A stretch of DNA of 64,000 nt from contig JAOSJO010000001.1 of NCBI GenBank assembly GCA_027494055.1, positions 744,001 to 808,000 on the forward strand. Direction: 5' to 3'. The notes beneath the pieces were generated by a model. It was not told the DNA's origin and searched no databases. It was given only the letters and a program-made list of their open reading frames with translations. This document shows positions 28,276-37,155 of the stretch, piece after piece (positions within the stretch are counted from its first letter, which is position 1; every line of letters starts with the position of its first letter). The translations under genes were made by a program, and so were the position numbers. Source of the DNA: Anaerolineae bacterium (GTDB lineage Bacteria; Chloroflexota; Anaerolineae; Aggregatilineales; JAFGMM01).

Positions 28276-29784
28276 TCATGCGTCGGATGCGCGCGCGGCT
28301 TCGTCGGTGTCGCTGGCGTCGGCGCGGGTGAACGCGATGGGCTCCGGGATGCCCTCCCACTGCATCGTCTCCGCCTGCCCCTTCACGTTCAGCGTGAACA
28401 CGGCGTAGGCTTTGTCCATGCCTGGATTGCGCCAGTGGATGCGGAACGTGTCGTAGTGCCAGTGCGCCAGGTCGCCGACGAGGCGGTAGAACGTCAGCAC
28501 CAGCGCGTCGCCCTCCTGCACGATCTCGGCGTCGCCGTACATCGCGTTGCGGTAGGTCCCGGTGTAGGCGGCCAGGGGCAGCGAGGGCGCTGTCCCTTCG
28601 ACGTGCGCGCCGATGATCTTCTCTTCCTCGGCCTTCTGTTCCGCCGCCATCTCCCCGGCGGCCTTCAGGTAATCGCGGCTCCAGTCGCGTTCGGGGTTGC
28701 CCAGGTAGGCGTCGAGCGTGCGGTAGGCGATGGCGTTGGGCAGGTACGCGCCGACGCGCGTCAGGTTGGTGAGCACCACCACGCCAAGCTTCTCCGCCGG
28801 CGCCATCATGACCTCCGACCGCATCCCGTCGAGGCCGCCGCCGTGCGCAATCACCTTCCGCCCCCGGTAGTCGTACACCGCCCAACCCAGGCCATAGGTG
28901 TTGAAGTTCACGCCGATGTCGATCTTCGCCTCGATCTCGCGGCGCTCCGGGTCGTTGTTGATCATCTGCGGTGTCTGCATCTCGCGGATCACATCCTCGC
29001 TGAGCAGGCGCGTTCCCTCGAAAAGGCCGCCCGCCAGGTTGAGGCGCATCCACTGCGCCATCTCGACCGCGCTGGCGTTGAGCGCCCCGGCCCCGGCGAT
29101 GTTGTCCACGTCCCAGTAGGGGATGGGCGTCACGTCGCCGCTGTCCTCGTCCTGGTGGTGCGGCGTGGCGACGTTCTCCATGCCGGCGAGGTCGTGGACG
29201 CTGGTGACGCTGCGCGCCATGCCGAGCGGCGCGAGCAGGCGCGCCTTGATGAAGGCGTCCCAGCTCTGGCCGGCCACCGCCTCAATGACCTGGCTCGCCG
29301 CCAGATACATGATGTTCTGGTAGCCGTAGCGCGCGCGGAAGCTCCAGCTTGGCTTGAGGTGGCGGACGCGACGCAGCACCTCGGCGCGGTCGAAGCCGGT
29401 GGCGTACCACAGCGAGTCGCCGCGCGACAGGCCGCTCCGGTGGCAGAGCAGGTCGCGCACGGTCAGCGCGCGGGTGACGAAGGGGTCGTAAAGCTGGAAG
29501 CCGGGCAGGTAGCTGGTTACGGGGTCGTCCCATTTCAGCCTGCCCTCGTCCACGAGCATCCCCAACAGCGCCGCCGTGAACGCCTTCGTGGTGGAGGCGA
29601 CCGCGAACAGCGTATGCTCATCGACGGGGCCGTCCTTGCCCAGCTCGCGGACGCCAAAACCCCTGGCGAAGACGACCACGTCATCCCTGACGACCGCGAT
29701 GGCGAGGCCGGGCGCACTCCAATCCTGCCGCGCCTGTTCGATGTAGGCTTCGAGGCCTGCCGGTACCAGATGGTGGGTTGCCAT
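28276..29784 (-). CDS. Serine beta-lactamase-fold hydrolase (class C / D-aminopeptidase-like)
   Basis: About 502 residues, cytoplasmic or released without a recognisable signal. The catalytic SxxK is in VASTTKAFTAALLG near residue 70, and the YxN-type motif is in RYGYQNIMY. HGGGLDGMRSE probably provides the third KTG-like element. A separate C-terminal domain (PLAAYTGTYRNAMYGDAEIV onward) matches the DUF3471-type beta domain often attached to these enzymes. The ATG at 29784 is preceded by AAAGGA about 8 nt away. The true activity could be esterase, D-amino-acid peptidase or other amidase. Confidence 0.88.
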   Translation of the reverse strand: MATHHLVPAGLEAYIEQARQDWSAPGLAIAVVRDDVVVFARGFGVRELGKDGPVDEHTLFAVASTTKAFTAALLGMLVDEGRLKWDDPVTSYLPGFQLYDPFVTRALTVRDLLCHRSGLSRGDSLWYATGFDRAEVLRRVRHLKPSWSFRARYGYQNIMYLAASQVIEAVAGQSWDAFIKARLLAPLGMARSVTSVHDLAGMENVATPHHQDEDSGDVTPIPYWDVDNIAGAGALNASAVEMAQWMRLNLAGGLFEGTRLLSEDVIREMQTPQMINNDPERREIEAKIDIGVNFNTYGLGWAVYDYRGRKVIAHGGGLDGMRSEVMMAPAEKLGVVVLTNLTRVGAYLPNAIAYRTLDAYLGNPERDWSRDYLKAAGEMAAEQKAEEEKIIGAHVEGTAPSLPLAAYTGTYRNAMYGDAEIVQEGDALVLTFYRLVGDLAHWHYDTFRIHWRNPGMDKAYAVFTLNVKGQAETMQWEGIPEPIAFTRADASDTDEAARASDA

Positions 29785-30052
29785 ATGTGCTGTCCTTTCT
29801 GGGTGCAGTGCCGGTCTGAATACGAGGTCACTTCGACGACCGCTCCGGAACGCACGCAAAGGCGCGACAACGCCGGGGCTTCAGCGCCGGTGGGCGCGCC
29901 GTGCGGCCCGTCTGAGGAGACAACGCCTGCGATTATAACGGACGAACGCGGAGTCGGGGCGTCGGGATTGACCCTTACAGAGGGAGATTCCGCCCAAAGT
30001 ACGGGGCGTCAAAGCGAGGTTCCCCCGCCTCGTGGAGAAGCGTGCGCCTCTC

Positions 30053-31435
30053 CTAGCCCGCCAGCATCCGGTCGATGGCGTCCGCAAGCTGCGCGAGGTT
30101 GCGCACCTGGTAGATCTCGGTGCAGAGCGGGGCGTATTGCAGCATATCGCTGTCGCCGCTGCCCCACTGCGCGGGATACTCCGGGTTGAGCCAGATGGCG
30201 CGCCGCGCCCGCCGGCAAATCTTGCTGAAGATGGGGATCGCGGGGTCGTTGTAGTTGTTGCGCCCGTCGCCCACCACAATCACAGTGGTGCGCCGGTCCA
30301 CCGCGTCCAGGTGCGCCGCCTCGAACTGGCGCAGGCTGTGGCCCAGGTCGGTGTTGTAGTGGCCGGGGGGCAGCTTGTGGAGGATGATGTGTACCGCGTC
30401 GTCGATGTGGCGCGCGAGCAGGTCATCGGTCACGTCTTCCAGGTGGTCGATAAAGGCGAAGCTCCGCGTCTTCTGGATCTGGTCCTGCAATTCGTAGAGC
30501 AGGCGCACAAAGAACTCGGCCAGCGGGCGCATCGACGTGCTCACGTCGAGGATGGCGACCACCTTCGGCTTGAGCCGCTTCTGTTTGAAGTGCATCTCGA
30601 ACGGCACGCCGCTGTGCCGCAGGTTCGCACGGATGGTGGTCTTCGAGTCGAGCTTCCCCCGCTTGCCGCGCTTCTGGCGCAGCGCGGCCCGGCTCCGCAG
30701 GCGCGCCGCCAGCCGCCGCACCTGGTCGCGGAGCTGGTCCATCTCTGCCTGGGTGAGCGAGCCGAACGGGCGCTCCATCAACTCGTCGATGGGCGGGCGC
30801 TGCTGGTAGTCGTCGATCATGTTGTCGACCAGCTTCTGCCCGGCAAACTCGCTGAGCTGCTGTTCGAGCGCGGCCTGGTTCTCGGCCACGCGCGCCTGGA
30901 GCTGTTCGATGGTCTGCGGGTCCATGCCCATCTGCGCGAGCATCTCCCAGAGCATCTCAAGCAACTCCTGGAGTTGCTGCCAGCCCAGCAGCCGCTGCAT
31001 CCGGCGCTCGTACCACGCCTGTTGGAGCGGCGAAGGTCGCCGGGCGCGGTTCATGCCGGCCTGGTCGGCCAGTTCCTCAAGCTCGTCTTGCGAGGGTCCC
31101 TGCCCGCTCAGCAGCCATTCCATCAACTGCTGGAGCTGCTCGGCCAGCGACTGCATGGCCTGTTGCAGCATCTGCTGCTCGTCGGGCGAAAGCTCCGCCT
31201 GCGGGTCCATCAGCGGGGGCGCGCCGGTGCCGAAGTACATCGGGAACAGCTCTTCAAACCGCTCGATGTTCGGCTCGTCCTTGATGAGCGTCGTGCGCAA
31301 CGCCAGCCGGAACGCCTCACGCTGGCGGGCGCCCAGGTCCTCGACTGCGCGCCAGGCGTCCTGGCTCTCGGCGACCGAGACGCGCACGCCGGAGGCGCGC
31401 AGCGCCGCGATGAACCTACCAATCCTTTCTTCCAC
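30053..31435 (-). CDS. VWA domain-containing protein (CoxE/YehP-type)
   Basis: About 460 residues. The long N-terminal half is Gln/Glu-rich and helical (ELSPDEQQMLQQAMQSLAEQ). The C-terminal half is a von Willebrand A domain with an intact MIDAS motif (AILDVSTSMRPL) and later acidic metal-binding segments (DTD-like, VVVGDGRNNY). The start is a GTG at 31435 preceded by GGAGGAGG. It overlaps the end of the upstream MoxR gene by 20 nt, so the pair is co-translated. MoxR-VWA pairs act as chaperones that insert cofactors or remodel complexes; the client here is not identifiable. Confidence 0.88.
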   Translation of the reverse strand: MEERIGRFIAALRASGVRVSVAESQDAWRAVEDLGARQREAFRLALRTTLIKDEPNIERFEELFPMYFGTGAPPLMDPQAELSPDEQQMLQQAMQSLAEQLQQLMEWLLSGQGPSQDELEELADQAGMNRARRPSPLQQAWYERRMQRLLGWQQLQELLEMLWEMLAQMGMDPQTIEQLQARVAENQAALEQQLSEFAGQKLVDNMIDDYQQRPPIDELMERPFGSLTQAEMDQLRDQVRRLAARLRSRAALRQKRGKRGKLDSKTTIRANLRHSGVPFEMHFKQKRLKPKVVAILDVSTSMRPLAEFFVRLLYELQDQIQKTRSFAFIDHLEDVTDDLLARHIDDAVHIILHKLPPGHYNTDLGHSLRQFEAAHLDAVDRRTTVIVVGDGRNNYNDPAIPIFSKICRRARRAIWLNPEYPAQWGSGDSDMLQYAPLCTEIYQVRNLAQLADAIDRMLAG

Positions 31436-32357
31436 GACGCGCCTCCTCCTCCAGACGCAGCGCCCGGCGCGCGCGCGCCACGTCGGCCTCGTACTTGAGC
31501 AGCACCGTGAGCGTGTTTTCCATCGTCGCTTTGTCAAGCGCCTGGGCGTTGAGGGTGACCAGCGCGCGCGCCCAGTCCAGCGTCTCGCTGACGCTGGGGT
31601 TCTTGCGCAGGTCGATATTGCGCAGCGCCTGGACCGCCTCGACCGCCTGGCGGGCGAGCTTCGGCTGCAGGTCGGGCACCTTGAGCCGCACGATCTGGAG
31701 TTCTTCTTCGGTGCTGGGGTAGTCGATGTAGATGTACAGGCAGCGCCGCTTGAGCGCTTCGCTCAGCTCGCGGGTGTTGTTGCTGGTGAGGAACACGGTC
31801 GGGTGGTGCCGGGCGACGATGGTGCCCAGTTCGGGGACGGTAACCTGGAAGTCGCTGAGCACCTCCAGCAGAAAGGCCTCGAACTCGGCGTCCGCGCGGT
31901 CGATCTCGTCCACGAGCAACACCGTCGGCGTGTCGCTGTTGATGGCGCGCAGCAGCGGGCGTTGCAGCAAGAACCGCTCGGAGAAGAAGACATCCTCCTC
32001 GTTCGCCAGCCGGTCGGCGGCGTCGCTGAGCGAGGACGCGCCCGCCAGCAGGTCGGCGAGCTTGTCGCGCAGTAGTTGCGTGTAGAGCATCTGCTTGGCG
32101 TATTCCCACTCATAGAGCGCCTTGCTCTCGTCCAGGCCCTCGTAGCACTGCATCCGCACCAGCGGGCGGTTCGTCGCTGCCGCCCACGCCTTGCTCAGCT
32201 CGGTCTTGCCCACGCCCGCCGGCCCCTCGGCGAGCACCGGCTTGCCCAGCTTCTCGGCCAGGTAGACGACCGTTGCAATCTCATCCGAGGCGATGTACAG
32301 GCACCCTTCCAGCGCCCGCTTCACTGCATCCACCGTGTCAAAAATCTGTTCTGCCAT
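31416..32357 (-). CDS. MoxR-family AAA+ ATPase
   Basis: A 313-residue AAA+ protein. Walker A is AEGPAGVGKTELSKA near residue 50. Walker B is VLLVDEIDRAD, followed by the sensor region TVFLTSNNTRELSEALKRRC, which includes the arginine finger. The ATG at 32357 has GAGGAGG 10 nt upstream. It forms an overlapping operon with the VWA gene, the standard MoxR-VWA arrangement. There is no coxLMS or other client gene nearby. Confidence 0.92.
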   Translation of the reverse strand: MAEQIFDTVDAVKRALEGCLYIASDEIATVVYLAEKLGKPVLAEGPAGVGKTELSKAWAAATNRPLVRMQCYEGLDESKALYEWEYAKQMLYTQLLRDKLADLLAGASSLSDAADRLANEEDVFFSERFLLQRPLLRAINSDTPTVLLVDEIDRADAEFEAFLLEVLSDFQVTVPELGTIVARHHPTVFLTSNNTRELSEALKRRCLYIYIDYPSTEEELQIVRLKVPDLQPKLARQAVEAVQALRNIDLRKNPSVSETLDWARALVTLNAQALDKATMENTLTVLLKYEADVARARRALRLEEEARRGRKDW

Positions 32358-32830
32358 CTGCCGCGACCTCCTCTCGTCAAAGGCTCCCAGTTCACAGCCT
32401 GGCCGCCTTGACTCAACAATTGCACATCCCCGGCTTTTTGCCAACTCCAAACGCCACTGGTCTCCCTCTTGAGTGTTGTGCTGCGGCGTTTCGCTTGACG
32501 AGCCAGGAGACAGTTTCGGTTGCCCTCACCTCCCCCTGGCCCCCCTCTCCATCAAATGGAGAGGGGGAAGCGCGCATAGCGCGGCGGGGGTGAGGTCAAC
32601 CAAGCCCAACCATCATCCCACTAACACTTCATGAGGAGACCACCCAAACGCCCTCAAAAGGTATTGTAGACCAGGTTCGTGGAATTTTACAGGGAGTGCC
32701 GCGCCGCATTAATCTGGCTATCATCTTCGCGCGCATTTTGGGGCACGAGGTTGAGCGGAGGCGGCACGTGCGAAGCGATGCGGTTGGAGAAGGGGCGCGA
32801 CCACGTCGCGCCCCCAGGTCGGCGGCGCGC
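32358..32830. other. Intergenic region holding a dispersed repeat
   Basis: About 470 nt between the moxR start and the end of the ABC exporter gene. The only structure I can see is the palindromic element at 32521-32596. The stretch must also contain the moxR promoter, but I see no clear consensus. Confidence 0.5.
32521..32596. repeat. Palindromic intergenic element, copy 2
   Basis: An inner hairpin CCCCTCTCCA/TGGAGAGGGG lies around a short loop (about 32542-32568). Outer CCTCACC (32524-32530) pairs with GGTGAGG (32589-32595). The right half contains GCGCGGCGGGGG, as in the element at 26431-26468. It resembles the widespread 'CCCTCACC...GGTGAGG' intergenic hairpins of GC-rich environmental bacteria. 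Confidence 0.65.
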
Positions 32831-34636
32831 CTATTTCGCGAAGCCCTCGATGTACGCCAGCGATTGGTGGCGGAAGTACGTGTTGTACAGGTCGGCGTAA
32901 TGGCCGCCCTGCGCCATCAGGCTGTCGTGCGTGCCCTCTTCGATGATCGCGCCGTGGTCCATCACGATGATGCGGTCGGCGTTCTTCACCGTCGAGAGCC
33001 GGTGTGCGATGATGATGGCAGTCCGGTCCTGCATCACCGTCTCCAGCCCCTCCTGGATTTGCGTCTCGGTGAAGGGGTCCACGCTCGCCGTCGCCTCGTC
33101 GAGGATGAAGATCGCCGGGTCCTTGAGCAGCACGCGCGCCAGCGCCACAAGCTGCCGCTGCCCCATCGAGAGGTTTGCGCCGCGCTCGCCCACGTCGGTA
33201 TCCAGGTTGTTGGACAGGTCGGCCAACCACTCGCCGTTGCTGATGCGCATCGCCGCCGCGCAGACCTCGTCGTCGGTCGCGTCGGGCTTGCCGTAGCGGA
33301 TGTTGTCCAGCACCGTCCCGGAGAACAGGAACGGCTCCTGCGGCACGATGCCGATGTGCCGGCGGTACGCGCCCAGGTCCAGCGTGCGGATGTCGCGCCC
33401 ATCGACGAGGATTTGCCCGCCCTGGAACTCGTAGAACCGGGCGGTGAGCCGCGCCACGCTGCTCTTGCCCGCGCCCGTGTGCCCCACCAGCGCCAGCGTC
33501 TCCTTGGGCCGGATGTGGAGCGAGAAGTCCGGCAGCACGACCTCCTCACCGGTGTAGCTGAGGTGCACGTTGCGGAACTCGACCGCGCCGTTCAGCCCGT
33601 CAACCGGCTCGGCCCCGGTCTGGATCACCTCCGGCTCGGCGTCGATGAGGGCGAAAACGCGCTCCGCAGCCGAGAGGCCATCCTGAAACTGGCTCCAGAA
33701 CGAGGCGATGCCCATCATCGGGAACCAGAAGAAGCCCACCGCCTGCATGAACAGGTACCAGTCGCCCGGACTCACCGAGCCGTCGCGGGTCGCCAGCCCG
33801 CCCGCGAACACGAGCAGCGCAACCCCCAGGCCCGACGACGCGCCCATCACCGGGAAGATCGTGTTGAGCGTCAGGCCGCGCCGCAGGCCGGTCTGGTAGC
33901 CGAGCTTGTTGTTCGCACTGAACGTCTCGTAGATGGCGTGTTCCTGGCGGAAGCTCTTGGCGACGGTGATGCCGCTGATCGACTCCTGAATCTGCGCGTT
34001 GATCGTCGCCGTGGCGCGGCGCGCGTTCTGCGTCACGCGGCGCGCGATGTTGCGGAAGCTGAGCGCGATCACGACAGCGAACGGCGACATGCCGATCAGG
34101 ATGAGCGTCAGCAGCACGTTGATGTTGAACAGCCAGAGCGAGAGCACGGCGACGAGCATCACCTGGCTGATGAGGTTGAGCACCAGGTTGACCACCTCGG
34201 CGAAGTCCTGCGTGTCTGACGTGATGCGGGCCACGATCTTGCCGGAGGGGTGCTGGTCGTAGAACGAGAGATCGAGGTTGACGGTGGCGTTGAACACGTC
34301 CTCGCGCAGCTTGAGCACGACATCGCCGGCGACGCGCGCCGAAATCCACTGCCGGATTAAGTTGAACGCCCAGGCGCTCGCGCCGAACAGCATCACCGCG
34401 CCGGACATCAGTAGCATGGACTGCTGCGAGGGGTCCACGCTCACCCGGTCGAGCGCGTAGGAGACCACCACCGGCCCAAGCGCGCCCGTGATCGAGTTGA
34501 GCACGAGCATCACCGCGACCACGATCATGTGCGGGGTGTAGGGCCGGAAGTACGCCATCACCCGCCGGAGCAGGTCGCGGTCGCTGTACTGGCGGTCGTA
34601 GTCTTCGGTATCAAGCCCGTCGAGTATGAAGCCCAT
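32831..34636 (-). CDS. ABC exporter subunit with canonical catalytic Glu (601 residues)
   Basis: A fused membrane and ATPase subunit of a type IV (Sav1866-like) exporter. The N-terminal half has six hydrophobic segments. The ATPase has Walker A GHTGAGKSSV, the Q-loop, signature NLSMGQRQLVALAR and Walker B FILDEATASVD with the catalytic Glu. Note the altered signature (LSMGQ instead of LSGGQ). It lies 59 nt after the partner gene at 34696-36462. The two together form a heterodimer whose two ATP sites are unequal: this subunit supplies the active Walker B and the weak signature. Substrate unknown (lipid, drug or peptide). Confidence 0.93.
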   Translation of the reverse strand: MGFILDGLDTEDYDRQYSDRDLLRRVMAYFRPYTPHMIVVAVMLVLNSITGALGPVVVSYALDRVSVDPSQQSMLLMSGAVMLFGASAWAFNLIRQWISARVAGDVVLKLREDVFNATVNLDLSFYDQHPSGKIVARITSDTQDFAEVVNLVLNLISQVMLVAVLSLWLFNINVLLTLILIGMSPFAVVIALSFRNIARRVTQNARRATATINAQIQESISGITVAKSFRQEHAIYETFSANNKLGYQTGLRRGLTLNTIFPVMGASSGLGVALLVFAGGLATRDGSVSPGDWYLFMQAVGFFWFPMMGIASFWSQFQDGLSAAERVFALIDAEPEVIQTGAEPVDGLNGAVEFRNVHLSYTGEEVVLPDFSLHIRPKETLALVGHTGAGKSSVARLTARFYEFQGGQILVDGRDIRTLDLGAYRRHIGIVPQEPFLFSGTVLDNIRYGKPDATDDEVCAAAMRISNGEWLADLSNNLDTDVGERGANLSMGQRQLVALARVLLKDPAIFILDEATASVDPFTETQIQEGLETVMQDRTAIIIAHRLSTVKNADRIIVMDHGAIIEEGTHDSLMAQGGHYADLYNTYFRHQSLAYIEGFAK

Positions 34637-34695
34637 CGTCCTTAACCTTCAGCAACTCACTCGCCAAGGCGAGGCGCCTAACACGCCCCGCGCGC

Positions 34696-36462
34696 CTAAT
34701 CATACCGGGCGAAGATGCGCCGGTAGTCCTCGCTGCGCGCCAGCAGGTCGTCGTGCGTGCCCTGGTCCACCAGCTCGCCCCGACGCAACACCAGGATGCG
34801 GTCGGCCCAGCGGATCTGGCTCAGCCGGTGGGTGATGATGAACGTCGTGCGCTGCTTGCTGATGCGCCGCATCGCCTTCTGAATCTGGTCCTCGGTGGCG
34901 CTGTCGATGGCGCTCGTGCTGTCGTCCAGGATGAGGATACGCGGGTTGGTCAGGAACGCGCGCGCGATGGCGATGCGCTGCCGCTGCCCGCCGGAGAGCG
35001 TCACGCCGCGCTCGCCGACCTCGGTCGCGTAGCCGTCCGCGAAGCTCATGATGAAGTCATGGGCCTGGGCCTCCTGCGCCGCGTGCTCGATGGCGTCCGG
35101 CGTCGCGCCGTTGCAGCCGAACGCGATGTTTTCCGCAAGGGTGCGCGAGAACAGGAACACGTCCTGCTCGATGGTCGAAATCTGCGAGCGCAGCGCCTCC
35201 AGGCTCCAGTCGCACACATCCACGTCATCAATCATCACGCGCCCCTCAGTGGCGTCGAAGATGCGGTTGATGAGGCGCGTCAGCGTCGTCTTGCCGGAGC
35301 CGGTCTGGCCCACGATGGCGACGGTCTCGCCGGGGTAGGCGGTGAAGCTGATGTTCTTGAGCACCGGCGTGTCGGCGTCGTAGCCAAAGGACACGTTCTC
35401 GAAGACGACCTTGCCCTTGATGGGCCGGTCGACGCCGGCCTCGTTCTCGTCCAGGTCGGTCTCGGTATTGAGAAGCTGGAGGATGCGGTCGGCGCTGGCC
35501 GCGCCCAGTTGGACCAGGTTGAACGAGAAGATCGAGATGAAGGTCACAAAGCGCAGCGTGCCCATCAGCCCCATGAAGGTCACCACCTGCCCCAGGCTGA
35601 TCGCGCCCGCGTCCCAGAGCGTGAGCGCGTGGAAGAAGCCGGCGGCCCAACAGAGCGCGAACATCAGCATCGGCAGATAGACCGCCTGAATCTTGCCCTG
35701 CTTGACGAAGTAGTCACGGAACTTGCCCGCGTTCTGCGAGAACTTCTGCCACTCGTAGTTTTCCTGCACGTTGGCCTTGACGACCTCGATGCCAGCGATG
35801 GCCTCCGCCAGCCCGGTGTTCATCACGCCGAACTGATCGCGCTGCGCGATGCTGACCGGGCTGAGGCGGCGGTTGTAGTCGTACAGGGTGACGCCAAACA
35901 GGGCGAGGAATACCAGGGGCGTCAGCAGCAGGCGCGGCTCCATCCGGGCGATGATGAGGATCGGCACGATGGCGCCCATCACGCCGTCGGTGATGAGCAT
36001 CACGCCAGGGCTGAACATGAAATTGAGCTGGCGCACGTCGTTGGTCGCGCGCGCCATGATGTCGCCGATGCGCTGCTTGCCGTGGAAGGTCTGGCTCTTG
36101 CCGATCAGGCTCACGTAGAGTTCGTCGCGCGTATCGCGCTCGACGCGCTGGGCGATGAACTCCATCGAGAAGTTGCGCATCAGCCCCGTCAGACCCTGCA
36201 GGGTCGCCGCGACCATCACGCCGAGCGAGATGGCAAGCAGCGCGTTGACCTCCCAGCCCGACGACGCGATCTGGTCGAAGCCCGCGCCGATGAAGACCTG
36301 CACCTGGCTGTAGGCCATGTTGTTGAAGAGGGCCGCCAGAATCGTGATGAGGGGCAGCAGCGGGTAGCGGCGCACGTGCGAGAAGATCCACCGCGCTGCG
36401 CCGGCCCGGTTGTAGGTATACTCGTTTTCGAGCGTGAATTCGCGTTTCGCCAGAGTGGTCAC
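34696..36462 (-). CDS. ABC exporter subunit with degenerate catalytic residue (588 residues)
   Basis: First gene of the exporter pair. The membrane half is followed by an ATPase domain with Walker A GQTGSGKTTL, a canonical signature TLSGGQRQRIAIAR, and Walker B LILDDSTSAID. Here the catalytic Glu is replaced by Asp, the mark of the degenerate half of heterodimeric exporters. A TATAAT reading on the minus strand (36508-36513) lies 46 nt upstream of its ATG. The AraC-associated repeat at 36527-36545 sits just above it. Confidence 0.93.
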   Translation of the reverse strand: MTTLAKREFTLENEYTYNRAGAARWIFSHVRRYPLLPLITILAALFNNMAYSQVQVFIGAGFDQIASSGWEVNALLAISLGVMVAATLQGLTGLMRNFSMEFIAQRVERDTRDELYVSLIGKSQTFHGKQRIGDIMARATNDVRQLNFMFSPGVMLITDGVMGAIVPILIIARMEPRLLLTPLVFLALFGVTLYDYNRRLSPVSIAQRDQFGVMNTGLAEAIAGIEVVKANVQENYEWQKFSQNAGKFRDYFVKQGKIQAVYLPMLMFALCWAAGFFHALTLWDAGAISLGQVVTFMGLMGTLRFVTFISIFSFNLVQLGAASADRILQLLNTETDLDENEAGVDRPIKGKVVFENVSFGYDADTPVLKNISFTAYPGETVAIVGQTGSGKTTLTRLINRIFDATEGRVMIDDVDVCDWSLEALRSQISTIEQDVFLFSRTLAENIAFGCNGATPDAIEHAAQEAQAHDFIMSFADGYATEVGERGVTLSGGQRQRIAIARAFLTNPRILILDDSTSAIDSATEDQIQKAMRRISKQRTTFIITHRLSQIRWADRILVLRRGELVDQGTHDDLLARSEDYRRIFARYD

Positions 36463-36507
36463 TGCATCTACCCCGCCAACTCAAAGGCATTGAACACGCA
36501 AAGGCCC

Positions 36508-36545
36508 ATTATACTCAGGAATAGGACAGTTGTGCTAGAAATTCG
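36508..36545 (-). promoter_or_regulatory. Exporter promoter with overlapping candidate AraC site
   Basis: A minus-strand TATAAT (36508-36513) has no good -35. Instead the region holds the motif CAGTTGTGCTAGAAATTCG (36527-36545, plus-strand reading), which recurs 588 nt away before the VOC gene. A weak -35 covered by a repeat is what one expects for an activator-dependent promoter. Confidence 0.45.
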
Positions 36546-36677
36546 TGGCGGATTCAGGGTAATCGCATCAAAATGGTTTGGCGCTTGTCTCTGCCAGACG
36601 GTGAAACCATCTGGCAAAAATGTTGGGAAAATGCTACAGTCACTGCATCGACCGCTTTCTGTTGGGAGAAATCCTCT

Positions 36678-37082
36678 GTGCGTTTGAACCCTCACAAGCA
36701 AGTTCGTCTCGCCCGCCTCTTGCTGGATCGAAACTACGACGCACCCATTACCATTGAGGATGTGAGTCGCGAGGTAGCCCTCTCGCCGTATTACCTGATC
36801 CGCGCATTCAGGCACGTCTATAAGCAAACACCGCATCAATACCTGGTAGGGCAGCGTATTGCCAGGGCCAAAGAACTTTTGCGGAACTCAGATCTCAGCA
36901 TAACGGAGATTTGCGCGGCAGTTGGCTATGAAAGTCTGGGATCATTTAGTACGTTGTTTCGCAAGGTTGCCGGAATATCCCCCAGCGCTTATCGGGTCAG
37001 CAGCCACCCTACTCGCACCCCCACATACATTCCTCTTTGTGTATGTTTCCTCCACGGCATCGAGGATCAACCCAATCTCTGA
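36678..37082 (+). CDS. AraC-family transcriptional regulator, DNA-binding domain only
   Basis: About 134 residues, essentially just the two helix-turn-helix units: ITIEDVSREVALSPYYLIRAFRHVYKQTP and a second unit ending in GYESLGSFSTLFRKVAGISPSAYR. There is no sensor domain. The GTG at 36678 is chosen because GGGAG precedes it by about 9 nt and the frame upstream is not conserved-looking. It lies divergent from the ABC exporter and 73 nt before the VOC gene. It probably controls both through the repeated motif at 36527 and 37115. Base composition is lower in GC than the surroundings, which hints at recent acquisition. Confidence 0.85.
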   Translation: MRLNPHKQVRLARLLLDRNYDAPITIEDVSREVALSPYYLIRAFRHVYKQTPHQYLVGQRIARAKELLRNSDLSITEICAAVGYESLGSFSTLFRKVAGISPSAYRVSSHPTRTPTYIPLCVCFLHGIEDQPNL

Positions 37083-37110
37083 AACAGAGCAATTTTCGAG
37101 AAGCCAGTAC

Positions 37111-37133
37111 AGCACAATTGTGCTATGATTCCG
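37111..37133 (+). promoter_or_regulatory. Palindromic candidate operator before the VOC gene
   Basis: AGCACAATTGTGCT (37111-37124) is a perfect palindrome. The 19-nt segment from 37115 matches 14 of 19 positions of the segment at 36527-36545 (shared core TTGTGCTA). A TATACC at 37137-37142 could be the -10 of the VOC gene, which would place the palindrome over the -35. Confidence 0.5.
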
Positions 37134-37155
37134 AACTATACCGATGAGGAGATGA

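Noticed and set aside
28231..30189. 652-residue plus-strand open frame opposite the serine hydrolase
   Set aside because: The minus strand carries SxxK and the DUF3471-like domain; the plus-strand translation is Arg/Val/His-rich with no motif.
34753..36687. 644-residue plus-strand open frame opposite the ABC exporter
   Set aside because: Same reason: composition-driven mirror of a gene with textbook ABC motifs on the minus strand.
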